DNA of 64,000 bases from Candidatus Gastranaerophilales bacterium (GCA_910587375.1 CAJULR010000022.1:62001-126000), one strand, 5' to 3'. Counted from the first letter of the stretch, positions 32,633 to 40,940 are shown. Program-made: numbers and translations. Notes: generated by a model from the sequence alone, not told the origin.

Positions 32633-33994
32633 ATGGCGGTAAAAAATAAGACAGAGCATTCCGTATTTGCTGTTTTGAACCCTGACGCTACCCTCGCAAT
32701 GACGGCTGCTCAATCAATGAACAGGGACCGACTTTGTCATTCTGAACTTGTTTCAGAATCTCAAACAAATTCTAGACAGACCCTGAAACGAGTTCAGGGT
32801 GACAGCTGTGCATTCAATGATAGCTCCGTAGCCCGTAGGTTGGGTTTTAACCCAACATTATCCCATGCGGCGTTTTCGCTTGTGGAAATGTTAATGGCGC
32901 TATTGGTGGCGTCATTGTTAATGGCGGCTCTTGCCCCTGTTATGACAAAGAAAGTTCAGGAAGACGTTCAAGTTTCAGGCCTTGGCTCCATTGTTTTATC
33001 CACGGGAAAAACTGTCTATAACGCACCTGGCACATATTCTTTTATTGTGCCTGATGGCGTGTATGAACTTAGAATTCAGGCTGCAGCAGGCGGCGCAGGC
33101 AGAGGCGGCACCCAGGGCGGAACATATCAAAGCCCGAAAGGACAAGATGCGACCCAATATGGCTATGGCGGCGGGGGCGGAGCATGCTCTCAAGAGGTGA
33201 TAAGAAAGGCGGATGGGAGTGTTGACATCGAAAAAACCTGCTACCCCGGCGGGCGCGGCGGAAGCAACTATGCAAAATTAACCTTCAGGCTGGCTTCTGC
33301 AGGTTCAGGCGGCGGAGCAGGCGGGGCTGTAGGCCTTAATAACAAAGGCGAAAGGCAATATTTAAGATTAAAAGTTCAGCCAAAAGATGTTATTTCAATT
33401 ACTGTCGGGAAAGGCGGAAACGGCGGCGGAATTGGCCGTGGGGGCGAAAACGGGGGTGATACCATAATTGAGATTAAAAACAACAGAAAAATAGTCTTCA
33501 AAGGCGGCAAGGGCGGCCTTGCAGGGGGTTTTCAAAATATAACGGTTGACAGCACAAGCGTTTCAATTGCAGGGGAAACCGCAGGCGGCCTTGGCGGCAA
33601 CTACCCTGATTTTGAGGATTTTAACAAGAAAAATGACGGAACATATAAAGAGGTTGTTGCCCCTGTAACATCTGCCGTTTCAACGCGCGGATACGCTGGC
33701 TCCACGGATATTGGAGGGTATTCTGGAGGCGAAGGCGGCACGACGATTCTTGGAAGCAAAGGGGGCTGCGGCGGAAAGCAGCAGAGCGCGGATGGAAACG
33801 ACTGCAATATAGATGATATCAACGGAACGGACGCAATAAGCTATAATCCCGTTTCAAACCAAAATGGCGGGGCAGGCGGCGGGGGCGGCGGAATTGACCC
33901 TGAGGCTGTGGCAACAAACGCGGGAGGCCTTGGCATAGGAGGGGCCGGGGCAAGCGGGTATGTTGTAATCGAATGGCCAATCGCAAGTGAGTGA
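32633..33994 (+). CDS. Glycine-rich prepilin-like protein 2, with repeat-expanded leader
   Basis: A 453-residue protein. ATG 32633 follows an AAGGAG site, so translation clearly starts here. The prepilin motif AFSLVEM lies at residues 80-86, giving an 80-residue leader made of translated repeats (NPDATLAMTAAQ, CHSELVSESQT, LKRVQGD, RRLGFNPT). The pilin helix is MALLVASLLMAALAPVMTKK. The mature region is Gly-rich (GGGGG runs) and ends GASGYVVIEWP, the closing strand of polyglycine tail-fibre-like domains. Family knowledge suggests processing by prepilin peptidase and surface assembly. It is the shortest of the four paralogues here and lacks the lectin-like insert. Confidence 0.82.
   Translation: MAVKNKTEHSVFAVLNPDATLAMTAAQSMNRDRLCHSELVSESQTNSRQTLKRVQGDSCAFNDSSVARRLGFNPTLSHAAFSLVEMLMALLVASLLMAALAPVMTKKVQEDVQVSGLGSIVLSTGKTVYNAPGTYSFIVPDGVYELRIQAAAGGAGRGGTQGGTYQSPKGQDATQYGYGGGGGACSQEVIRKADGSVDIEKTCYPGGRGGSNYAKLTFRLASAGSGGGAGGAVGLNNKGERQYLRLKVQPKDVISITVGKGGNGGGIGRGGENGGDTIIEIKNNRKIVFKGGKGGLAGGFQNITVDSTSVSIAGETAGGLGGNYPDFEDFNKKNDGTYKEVVAPVTSAVSTRGYAGSTDIGGYSGGEGGTTILGSKGGCGGKQQSADGNDCNIDDINGTDAISYNPVSNQNGGAGGGGGGIDPEAVATNAGGLGIGGAGASGYVVIEWPIASE
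32682..32856. repeat. Dispersed repeats inside the prepilin 2 leader
   Basis: A half copy of repeat A (CTACCCTCGCAATGACG) ends at 32704. An inverted pair of repeat B spans 32736-32805 (CTGAACTTGTTTCAGAATC and CCCTGAAACGAGTTCAGGG). Repeat C (GTTGGGTTTTAACCCAAC core) lies at 32832-32856. All are read in frame as leader peptide. Confidence 0.8.
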
Positions 33995-34061
33995 TTTGGT
34001 GACACGTTGTTGATGATTGTTCGGCAGGTGCTCTGTTTGCGACACTCATTAATTATGCATT

Positions 34062-34193
34062 CGTCATTGCGAGCGACCAACGGAAGCGCGGCAATCCAGT
34101 AAAGTTGGGCTTGGAGGGTGTTTTTGGTTTTCCTCCTTCGGCGACGCTGGTTCCTGGGTTGCTTCGTCGCTATCGCTTCCCTCGCAATGACGG
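34062..34193. repeat. Inverted pair of repeat A (REPIN-like)
   Basis: CGTCATTGCGAGCG..GCGGCAATCCAG at 34062-34099 faces GGTTGCTTCGTCGC..CCTCGCAATGACG at 34154-34193. A transcript would fold into a hairpin of about 130 bases. It lies between prepilin gene 2 and its conserved 3' hairpin. Confidence 0.8.
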
Positions 34194-34217
34194 TGCTCAA
34201 TCAAAACTTTCAGACAA

Positions 34218-34277
34218 AATTTTAGATGAACAACTTTTCGGGCATTGATTTTGTAACCTTTCAATGCCCTTTTCTTT
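34218..34277 (+). terminator. Conserved 3' hairpin element of prepilin gene 2
   Basis: AAATTTTAGATGAACAACTT leads to stem GGGCATTGA/TCAATGCCC (34240-34269) with loop TTTTGTAACCTT, then TTTTCTTT. It is 223 bases after the stop, pushed away by the inserted repeat pair. Confidence 0.8.
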
Positions 34278-34427
34278 GTGGTTGTGCGGCGCAATAAAAA
34301 CGCTCTGCGGATTTTACCGTCATTAAACTATGCTGGGTAAAAACCCGGCATGCAGATTTGTTCCTTTTGTTTTAATGGTTTTTATGAGCCTGAAACTGAA
34401 TATTGACCCTTTTGAATTTTTAAAACC
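34278..34427. other. Intergenic stretch with an imperfect palindrome
   Basis: No gene is seen. ATGCTGGGTAAAAACCCGGCAT at about 34331-34352 is an imperfect palindrome resembling repeat C. Confidence 0.35.
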
Positions 34428-34775
34428 CTAAAATGGTTTTGTTTGGCTCAATTTATTTCTTAATTCTCTAAAGCGCATGATGTCTTCCTGTGCCTTTGAA
34501 GTTTCTTTGAAGAGCACCTGGTTTGAAGGGTGAACCATTACAATGGCGTCAATATGCACTTCTAAAAAGTCGTATCTTCTTGGGGCAGAAGAATCTTTGC
34601 CCATAATTTCAGCATTTGTTACAGCCAAAAAACGCTTTTCTCTGTCGTTTAAAAGGTCGGTAAGCTCACGGTTTGTGTTTGTATATTTTGAAACATGCAC
34701 TGTGCCTTTAATGTTGTGCTCTTTTGTCAAAATACAAACTTCTATGGGTATCGTGTCTTGGTGCTTGCCTGCCAT
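34428..34775 (-). CDS. Conserved-looking uncharacterised small protein
   Basis: A 115-residue soluble protein with AGGAG nine bases before ATG 34775. The N-terminal half reads as beta strands (TIPIEVCILTKEHNIKGTVHV) and is followed by RELTDLLNDREKRFLAVTNAEI, then a strand VHIDAIVMVHPSN. This resembles small beta-barrel-type DUF proteins in cyanobacteria-like and clostridial genomes; I cannot name the family firmly. It is divergent from the GHL10 gene. Function unknown. Confidence 0.65.
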   Translation of the reverse strand: MAGKHQDTIPIEVCILTKEHNIKGTVHVSKYTNTNRELTDLLNDREKRFLAVTNAEIMGKDSSAPRRYDFLEVHIDAIVMVHPSNQVLFKETSKAQEDIMRFRELRNKLSQTKPF

Positions 34776-34875
34776 AAGCGCGTTTTCTCCTGTAATACAT
34801 TCCTTTTTAAAGATATTATATTACATTTTTTTAAATATGGCTAATATTTTATTTTTTAATGTAAAATAAGGGGGT

Positions 34876-36666
34876 ATGAGGAGATTTTTTACATTATTAA
34901 TATTAGGAATATTTGCGCTCAACTGTTTTGCGGCGCAAAATGTGGTGTTTGCTTCAAGTGCCCCGATGATTAGCACATGGGAAGTGGACAACCGCGAAAT
35001 CTTAAATAATAAAAGGGTAATTTCAAAATCTTCTTTTAAAATAAGTGCCATTTATCCTTCAAACGTAATCAATGCGCTTGGAGCAAATTTTCCGGGCTAC
35101 AGAGGCCCGGGGCAGCTTGTTGTATACAGGCAAAACTTCGGAAGAACAACCGGCACAAACGAATTCGGAAAAGAGGCCGTTGTTGAAAACGACAGAGTGG
35201 TAAGGCTTACAGGCGCAAACAGTTTAATTCCAAAAAACGGCTATGTAATTTCAGGCCACGGCAGTGCCAAAAAATGGATTACAAACAACCTTAAAATAGG
35301 AACAAATATTTTAATTGACGAAAGAACAAACACAATTACAGCTTATACAACGGTGGATAGCTACCGTTTTTATGCCAAAGAAAAAATAAAAGAAGTTGAA
35401 GATTTCTTAGACAGTGCCAAAAAAATTCAGGAAAACCCCGGCGAAAAACGTGCAAAATACTATTTAAAGCGTGCAAAGCAGGATTTAAGAAAATCTAACA
35501 AGGCAAATGATAACATGGCGGTAAATTACGCTAAATCTTCAGTTGAAATGTCTAAAATTGCGATAAATTATTCGCTTCCATATATTGAAAACGAACTTAA
35601 GGGCACCTGGATTCGCCCGACGGAAAAAAGCTTGTGGGAAGTTCGAAGAACGCTTGATAATATGAAGGCTATCGGCATAAACACAGTTTTTCTTGAAACT
35701 TATTTCCACGGGTATACAATTTTTCCAAGCAAAACAATGCGCTCATATAATTTCACAGGCCAAAACCCGATATTTGGAGGTTTTGACGTACTTCGAGCCT
35801 ATGTAACAGAGGCGCACAGCCGCGGAATGAAGGTGCACACCTGGTTTGAAAGTTTTTATGTTGGTAATAAACACCCTTCAAATGACCCTAATTCAATTCT
35901 TTCAATAAAACCCGCCTGGGGAAATAAAAACAAGGCAAATTTTGACAAAGAAGGTTATGTTCCGCACCCTGTAGAACATAATGGCTATTTTATTGACCCT
36001 GCAAACCCTGAAGTGCAGAATTTTCTCGTTCTTCTTGTGAAAGAAATTGTGGCGGATTATAATGTGGATGGCGTAAACCTTGATTATATAAGGTATCCAA
36101 GCGCACAAAAATCCACATCTGCAGGCTATGACGCCTCAAATTGGGGATATACAGAATATGCAAGAGCAGAGTTTAAAAAATTCTACGATAAAGACCCCGC
36201 TAATATTAAATATAAAGATCCGCTTTGGAACACCTGGAATCAATACAGACAGGATAAAATAAATTCCTACGTTGCAAAAATGCACAAGGCAACAAAGGGC
36301 AAAGCTGTGCTTTCCACGGTAATTTTCCCTGATTACAAAACGGCCCTTGAAACAAAGCAGCAGGATTGGGCAAAATGGGCAAATAAAGGGGATGTCGACG
36401 CCCTGACGCCTTTAATTTTAACATCAGATGACGCTTTGTTCGAGATAATGTTTAAGGAAATTAAGGCTAAAGTGCCCTCCGGGACTGTTGTTTACCCCGG
36501 GCTTTTTGTAGGGTTTATGGAAGGCGAAGCTGAGGATTTATTAAAACAGATAAATGTTTCAAGGGGGCTGAAATCCGGCGGAGTTATACTTTTTGACTGG
36601 GCGCACCTTGATACAAAATATAAAGACGCCTTAAAGTTTTGCGTGTTTACATCAACCTGCAAATAG
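34876..36666 (+). CDS. Exported glycosidase-like protein (GHL10/DUF187 family)
   Basis: A 596-residue secreted protein. Signal peptide residues 1-20 (RRFFTLLILGIFALNCFAA). Residues 30-165 form an N-terminal domain of beta type (GPGQLVVYRQNFGRTTGTNEFG). A helical linker at 175-235 is followed by the TIM-barrel GHL10 domain: GTWIRPTEKSLWEV, INTVFLETYFHGY, RGMKVHTWFESFYVG, and the catalytic-region VDGVNLDYIRYPSA near 400. YngK-like family members are envelope glycoside hydrolases of uncertain substrate, probably peptidoglycan or secondary wall glycans. ATG 34876 has GGGGGT upstream. No partner gene is evident. Confidence 0.85.
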   Translation: MRRFFTLLILGIFALNCFAAQNVVFASSAPMISTWEVDNREILNNKRVISKSSFKISAIYPSNVINALGANFPGYRGPGQLVVYRQNFGRTTGTNEFGKEAVVENDRVVRLTGANSLIPKNGYVISGHGSAKKWITNNLKIGTNILIDERTNTITAYTTVDSYRFYAKEKIKEVEDFLDSAKKIQENPGEKRAKYYLKRAKQDLRKSNKANDNMAVNYAKSSVEMSKIAINYSLPYIENELKGTWIRPTEKSLWEVRRTLDNMKAIGINTVFLETYFHGYTIFPSKTMRSYNFTGQNPIFGGFDVLRAYVTEAHSRGMKVHTWFESFYVGNKHPSNDPNSILSIKPAWGNKNKANFDKEGYVPHPVEHNGYFIDPANPEVQNFLVLLVKEIVADYNVDGVNLDYIRYPSAQKSTSAGYDASNWGYTEYARAEFKKFYDKDPANIKYKDPLWNTWNQYRQDKINSYVAKMHKATKGKAVLSTVIFPDYKTALETKQQDWAKWANKGDVDALTPLILTSDDALFEIMFKEIKAKVPSGTVVYPGLFVGFMEGEAEDLLKQINVSRGLKSGGVILFDWAHLDTKYKDALKFCVFTSTCK

Positions 36667-36843
36667 CAAATCGGTGTGAACACGCAAATAGATAGTTTAA
36701 TTCAGCAATGCGGAAATTTTTCGTTTCCTTATGTATGTTTAAATAATAATTCATTTCAGAAATAAAAAAAGGTATATATTTACCACACCTGAAACTTTTT
36801 AAAAATGGGCTCAATGTCTTTTGGGGAAAGGGTTTAAGGGGTT

Positions 36844-37167
36844 TTAAGCGAGCATACTGATGATAATTTTTTGCACAATTGTAACTTCATCGTCGCTTAA
36901 TTTATTTAACATATCGCAAATTTTTACGATTTTTGAATTTCTGTCCCCTTCGTAATGTTCAAATTTAAAAAATGCGTCAATATTTACATCCAAAACCTTT
37001 GAAAGTGCTTCAAAATTTTCTTCTCTTGGCATATTCACCCCGTTTTCAAGCCTGCAAATTGTTGAAAGGGCGATTCCTGTTTTGATTGAAAGTTGTTCTT
37101 GGGTGAGGCCCCTTTTTGTTCTAATTTCTTTAATTCTTGCGCCGATGAATTTTTTTAATCTTCCCAT
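36844..37167 (-). CDS. XRE-family regulator divergent from prepilin 3
   Basis: A 107-residue protein. ATG 37167 (MGRLKKF) has AAGGGGG just upstream, so it is preferred to a longer frame. The helix-turn-helix spans residues 7-62: IGARIKEIRTKRGLTQEQLSIKTGIALSTICRLENGVNMP. A C-terminal helical extension (about 70-107, KICDMLNKLSDDEVTIVQKIIISML) may be for dimerisation. Unlike the other three XRE partners it has a normal ribosome-binding site. It is divergent from prepilin gene 3 across 172 bases with a direct repeat. Confidence 0.85.
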   Translation of the reverse strand: MGRLKKFIGARIKEIRTKRGLTQEQLSIKTGIALSTICRLENGVNMPREENFEALSKVLDVNIDAFFKFEHYEGDRNSKIVKICDMLNKLSDDEVTIVQKIIISMLA

Positions 37168-37241
37168 TTTTACCCCCTTCTTATTAAGGATAATATGGAT
37201 TTTTTTATTCTTTATTGCACAACTTGGCAATTTTCCTTGCA

Positions 37242-37288
37242 AAAAATGCTAAAATATGGAAGAATGGAAATAAAAATGCTAAAATGTG
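37242..37288. promoter_or_regulatory. Direct repeats upstream of prepilin 3
   Basis: AAAAATGCTAAAATATG at 37242-37258 and AAAAATGCTAAAATGTG at 37272-37288 differ at one position and are 30 bp apart (about three helical turns). They are a candidate binding site for the divergent XRE protein. Confidence 0.45.
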
Positions 37289-37339
37289 AAAAATTTATAT
37301 AAAAAATGTAGCAAAAATTGCATAAGGAAGGGATAAAAA

Positions 37340-39796
37340 ATGCGAAAGATTTATAAAACCCAAAAAGCAGCGTTTTCTTTGGTGGAAATGTTAATGGCGC
37401 TTTTGGTGGCGTCTTTGTTATTGGCGGCCCTGGCGCCTGTGATGACAAAGAAAATCAACGAAAATGTTATTGTTTCAGGCACAGGCGGGGCAATTTTGCC
37501 AAAAACTTACTGTGCGTATGTAAATAATGGTAACGAATTATTAAGAAAAGTTACAGAAAAAGACGCATGCCTTGTTCCTGACAATACATATTCAATGGGT
37601 ATAATCCTTGCAAGCGGCGGTGGGGGCGGCGGAGGGGCTGCTGACATGGCAGTGAGCAGCAGTTTAAAAAACTTAACAAATGCCTCCGGCGCAACAGGGG
37701 CAAGCAATACTACTTCATATACAGAAAAGGTTCAAACTTTTGATAAGAGCACAAAGAGCATTTTGATTAAGATTGCAGGCGGCGGAGCAGGTGCTGGTGG
37801 CGGAAACTATGTGGCTTCAGGTGTTGCCGCGCCGAAAAGCCAGGCAGACTGTGAACCCTTCGGAATTTACATCAAAGCGGCATGGAACGGCGGCAAGGAT
37901 GTTTGCGTTTCAAAATATAACCCTGGCGAAAACCGTGACGGTAGCCCGTCAACAGATGTAAGTGGAGTAACTTCTGTCCCAGTGAAAACTTCGTGCAGCG
38001 CTGCAAATGGCTGGTGTTGTTGGTATGGTAATAATAATTCCAGCTATAAAACGGCTTCTGATAAGTGTGGTTTAAGTAGTGGCGGCTATAGCGAATGTTA
38101 TAGAACTGCTTGTCAGTGGAATGCAGCTGATGCAATATGTAAAGCATGGAAACCTACTGGTGGCACTGGTGGGAGATTACCAACTGAAGCAGAGCTTGCT
38201 GCTTGGGCAAAAAATATCAGTAGTGTTGCAAATTTGCAGCTTGTTGATGGTATTTCAAGTAGTTATGGCAGCAATTCTACGGCTCTAAGTAAAGGTTGTC
38301 CTGGTGGTGGTTTGGGTGCAAGCGGTTACTGTGAAACGCATGAAGTTATTTCTAAGACAAATACAGTGCGTTACCACTTATATAAGGGCGTTTTTAGCAG
38401 TTGTAGTACATCAACTACATCTGCCAACTCTGTTCGTTGTGTTCTGGAGGAAACACAATCCTTTACGCCGTATCTCGGTGGGGGCGGGGGTTCCGGAAGT
38501 TATGTCGAATTAAACGTGCCAACAAGTGTTATAAGTGCAGCTACAGAAAACGGTAACGCCAAAATCCGCGTTCTGGCCGGTGCAGGTGGCAAAGGAAGCG
38601 CAAAGGAAACTGCCTCACAAAAAGGCGTGAACGGCTCGCCATCCTATGTTGAAATCTATGATGGCTCCACCCTCCTTTGGAAAGTTGGTGTTCCTGGCGG
38701 AAACGCAGGCACGGGAGCTTCTAAGAGTTCCGGCGGCACAAACGGCCTTGCTGTGACTAGTCAATGTACATATTTTGACTCCACAAGCGCAAATTACAAA
38801 ACGGAAGCCCAAATAGAGTGTAATTCAATACCGGGGTTGACATCTCACGTTGCAGGAAAGGCTGGAAATTCAGGCAACAGCACCCTTGAAAGTGCAGGGC
38901 TTGGCGGGGCAAGCGCCTGGGTTGCAAGCGGCACACCCACAATTGGAAAAGGCGGGGACGGCGCAAGCTGTGTGCAAGGGACAAGCGCCACGGACGCTGT
39001 GTGCTCTGATGGCGGCGCGGGCCAGGGTGGAAGAGTTGAAGCCTGGCACTCACCGACATACCCCGGGGTTGGGGGCGGAGGAGGCGCCGCAGGCACGGTT
39101 TTACACATTTCAAACATCCAGGTTCGCCCGAAAGATTTAATATACGTACAAGCAGGGCATGGAGGCCCTGGCGGTTCCGTGAACGCAAAAGGGGCGGATG
39201 GCGGCTCCAGCTATATTGAAATTATGAGGGGTGGAAACTCTGTCGGGAAATACGAAGTTCTTGGCGGAGGCGGCGGTTTGCCCGGGGTTTCCGGGAACCC
39301 TGACACAAACAAGGCGCCTGAAATCGGTACGGGCGGTGCCCCAAGCAAAATTGCAAGCGGCACAAAAACAACGGGCGGCGAATTTTTCCCAAAAAATTCT
39401 GACAACACAAGGGGTGAAAACGCTGTGGCGAGCGTAGATGAACTTACAAGCATTGGCGGAAACGGCGGTGTTAACGAGAAAATTTCGGCCCTTGTGCCCA
39501 CAGACGGTACATCGAGCGGAATTCCCTGCGGAGGAATGAACACGGGCGAAATTAAAGTGAACAAAGAAACCACCTGGGAGTGCACAAATTCGGGCTCCAA
39601 CGTGCCTTTTGCGCTTTCAAGGGTGCTTTCCGATTCAGTTTTCAGCAGTTCAATTCTTCAAACTCTTTCCCCGGGCGGCACGGGCGGAGGCGGCGGAGGC
39701 TGGAAATACAGCGCAACGCCGAGGGCTTCAGGCGGGGCAAAGGGCCTTGGCGGCTATGTTTATGTGTATTTTGGAGATTGGGGAGGCGGGGAATAA
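37340..39796 (+). CDS. Glycine-rich prepilin-like protein 3, with lectin-fold segment
   Basis: An 818-residue protein. The leader is 11 residues, then FSLVEM and the pilin helix (LMALLVASLLLAALAPVMTKK). A Gly-rich block (about 92-175) leads to a Cys-containing link (CEPFGIYIKAAWNGGKDVC). Residues about 215-371 resemble an FGE/DUF1566-type C-type-lectin fold: CCWYGNNNS, YRTACQWNAADAICKAW, GRLPTEAELAAWA, and the closing VRCVLEE. More Gly-rich blocks follow, ending GGYVYVYFGDWGGGE. The lectin segment has a different codon flavour and is much less conserved versus prepilin 4 than its flanks. Probably a surface adhesin exported through a pilus-like system. Divergent from an XRE gene. Confidence 0.85.
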   Translation: MRKIYKTQKAAFSLVEMLMALLVASLLLAALAPVMTKKINENVIVSGTGGAILPKTYCAYVNNGNELLRKVTEKDACLVPDNTYSMGIILASGGGGGGGAADMAVSSSLKNLTNASGATGASNTTSYTEKVQTFDKSTKSILIKIAGGGAGAGGGNYVASGVAAPKSQADCEPFGIYIKAAWNGGKDVCVSKYNPGENRDGSPSTDVSGVTSVPVKTSCSAANGWCCWYGNNNSSYKTASDKCGLSSGGYSECYRTACQWNAADAICKAWKPTGGTGGRLPTEAELAAWAKNISSVANLQLVDGISSSYGSNSTALSKGCPGGGLGASGYCETHEVISKTNTVRYHLYKGVFSSCSTSTTSANSVRCVLEETQSFTPYLGGGGGSGSYVELNVPTSVISAATENGNAKIRVLAGAGGKGSAKETASQKGVNGSPSYVEIYDGSTLLWKVGVPGGNAGTGASKSSGGTNGLAVTSQCTYFDSTSANYKTEAQIECNSIPGLTSHVAGKAGNSGNSTLESAGLGGASAWVASGTPTIGKGGDGASCVQGTSATDAVCSDGGAGQGGRVEAWHSPTYPGVGGGGGAAGTVLHISNIQVRPKDLIYVQAGHGGPGGSVNAKGADGGSSYIEIMRGGNSVGKYEVLGGGGGLPGVSGNPDTNKAPEIGTGGAPSKIASGTKTTGGEFFPKNSDNTRGENAVASVDELTSIGGNGGVNEKISALVPTDGTSSGIPCGGMNTGEIKVNKETTWECTNSGSNVPFALSRVLSDSVFSSSILQTLSPGGTGGGGGGWKYSATPRASGGAKGLGGYVYVYFGDWGGGE

Positions 39797-39815
39797 TGTG
39801 ATTGGTGATACGTCT

Positions 39816-39955
39816 GTCATTGCGAGCGACGAACGGGAGCACGGCAATCAGGGAAGGTTTTGCGTTAAAGTTTGAGATCCTGAATCAAGTTCAGGATGAC
39901 GGCTGCACGCTGGTTGACGGGTGGCCGTTAGGTGATATGTCCCCCGCAATGACGC
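39816..39955. repeat. Repeat A and repeat B copies downstream of prepilin 3
   Basis: A degenerate repeat A (GTCATTGCGAGCGACGAACG..GGCAATCAG) lies at 39816-39851. A repeat B palindrome (GATCCTGAATCAAGTTCAGGA) lies near 39874-39898. A half repeat A in inverse orientation (CCGCAATGACG) ends at 39955. Confidence 0.7.
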
Positions 39956-39978
39956 TGGGCACCGTATGATAGGATGGT

Positions 39979-40044
39979 CAAATTAAGATTTTAGATGAAC
40001 AACTTTTCGGGGCGCTTTTGTAACCTTGGCGCTCCTTTTTTTTT
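39979..40044 (+). terminator. Conserved 3' hairpin element of prepilin gene 3
   Basis: AATTAAGATTTTAGATGAAC, then ACTTTTCGG, a GGGGCGC/GGCGCTCC stem with loop TTTTGTAACCTT, then a T9 run. The stem bases differ from the other three copies while the pairing and the loop are kept. Confidence 0.8.
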
Positions 40045-40214
40045 GCGGATTTTGCGGGGCGTGGCAGCGTTAGCGAACGCCCTTTGCGAGAGCTTTGTTG
40101 AAAAGCGCCCCGCAGCCGAGTACGCAATAATCCAAGAGAATATATTTATACAATATTTTATACCATTTTTAAACGATTCAAAGCAAGAGGTGGAAAAATT
40201 CAATTAATGGACAC

Positions 40215-40626
40215 CGTCATTGCGAGCGACCAACGGAAGCGCGGCAATCCAGAAAACTTGACACTTTAATGTTCAATAAATATTATTAAAAAATGTTCAA
40301 ACAATCATATGTCTATATCCTTTTTAACCAAAGAAACGGAACTCTTTATACGGGTGTTACTTCTGATTTAGTTAAGCGGGTTTGGGAACATAAGAACAAA
40401 ACCTCAGAAGGTTTCAGCAAAAAATATTGTGTTGATAAGCTTGGATATTTTGAAGTTTTTGAAGATATAAACGAAGCAATAGCAAGGGAAAAACAGATTA
40501 AAGCGGGCTCAAGGAAAAAGAAGCTAACCTTGATTGAAAGTGTTAATCCAAACTGGAAAGATTTGTCTGAAGGTTTAATATAGTTTTTCTGGATTGCTGC
40601 GCTTCCGTTGGTCGCTCGCAATGACG
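40215..40626. mobile_element. GIY-YIG element bounded by inverted copies of repeat A
   Basis: The 42-bp ends at 40215-40256 and 40585-40626 are inverted and differ at a single base (GCGGCAAT versus GCAGCAAT). They are copies of the same repeat scattered around the prepilin genes. The only gene inside is the GIY-YIG nuclease, whose stop codon lies one base before the right end. No target-site duplication is obvious. A 412-bp candidate mobile unit. Confidence 0.7.
40293..40583 (+). CDS. GIY-YIG endonuclease (YhbQ/COG2827-like)
   Basis: A 96-residue single-domain nuclease. The motif YVYILFNQRNGTLYTGVTSDLVKRVWEHK gives the GIY-YIG strand pair (YVY..YTG) and the catalytic Arg; a Glu-containing helix follows. 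The tail AIAREKQIKAGSRKKK is typical of the small stand-alone family. ATG 40293 lacks a ribosome-binding site. It fills the space between two inverted repeat copies, so its likely role is to cut at, or spread, that repeat. Stand-alone GIY-YIG proteins of this type have no settled function, so this is inference from position. Confidence 0.85.
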   Translation: MFKQSYVYILFNQRNGTLYTGVTSDLVKRVWEHKNKTSEGFSKKYCVDKLGYFEVFEDINEAIAREKQIKAGSRKKKLTLIESVNPNWKDLSEGLI

Positions 40627-40689
40627 TGGGGATTGAATAGTTTTCAGTTGTTTTACCTTGCAATGACGGGTGGGCATTAGTTTGAAAGT

Positions 40690-40905
40690 TTAGTCGAATT
40701 TGAGGAGTTCGTAGGGTTCGACGCCGAGGGCTTTTGCAATAGAATTTAACCTTGTTGCGGTTATATCGCTTCTAAGGGTTTCAATATTTGCAATGGCACC
40801 TGGTGTGACGCCGATTTCAAGCGCAAGTGTTAACTGGGACATATGTCTTTTCTCGCGCAGAAATTTTATCTTTTTTGCAATTTTTTTTACAAATTCCTTG
40901 TCCAT
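40690..40905 (-). CDS. XRE-family regulator
   Basis: A 71-residue Cro/C1-type helix-turn-helix protein: KIKFLREKRHMSQLTLALEIGVTPGAIANIETLRSDIT then IAKALGVEPYELLKF. ATG 40905 has no ribosome-binding site; TATAAC lies 13 bases upstream, so the leader is very short. It is divergent from a 70-residue gene across 81 bases holding two 13-bp near-palindromic sites. It resembles the prepilin-linked regulators but has a different partner. Confidence 0.8.
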   Translation of the reverse strand: MDKEFVKKIAKKIKFLREKRHMSQLTLALEIGVTPGAIANIETLRSDITATRLNSIAKALGVEPYELLKFD

Positions 40906-40940
40906 TTTTAAATTATCTGTTATACTTCATTGTGTATCAA

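Noticed and set aside
38757..39600. Minus-strand frames within prepilin 3
   Set aside because: They are shadows of the Gly-rich coding sequence, without start signals.
39995..40207. 70-codon frames on both strands between prepilin 3 and the GIY-YIG element
   Set aside because: They overlap the conserved hairpin and repeats. Neither has a ribosome-binding site or a plausible protein sequence.
32682..40671. CRISPR array suggested by recurring short repeats
   Set aside because: Copies are irregularly spaced, occur in both orientations and inside coding sequence, and no cas genes are present.
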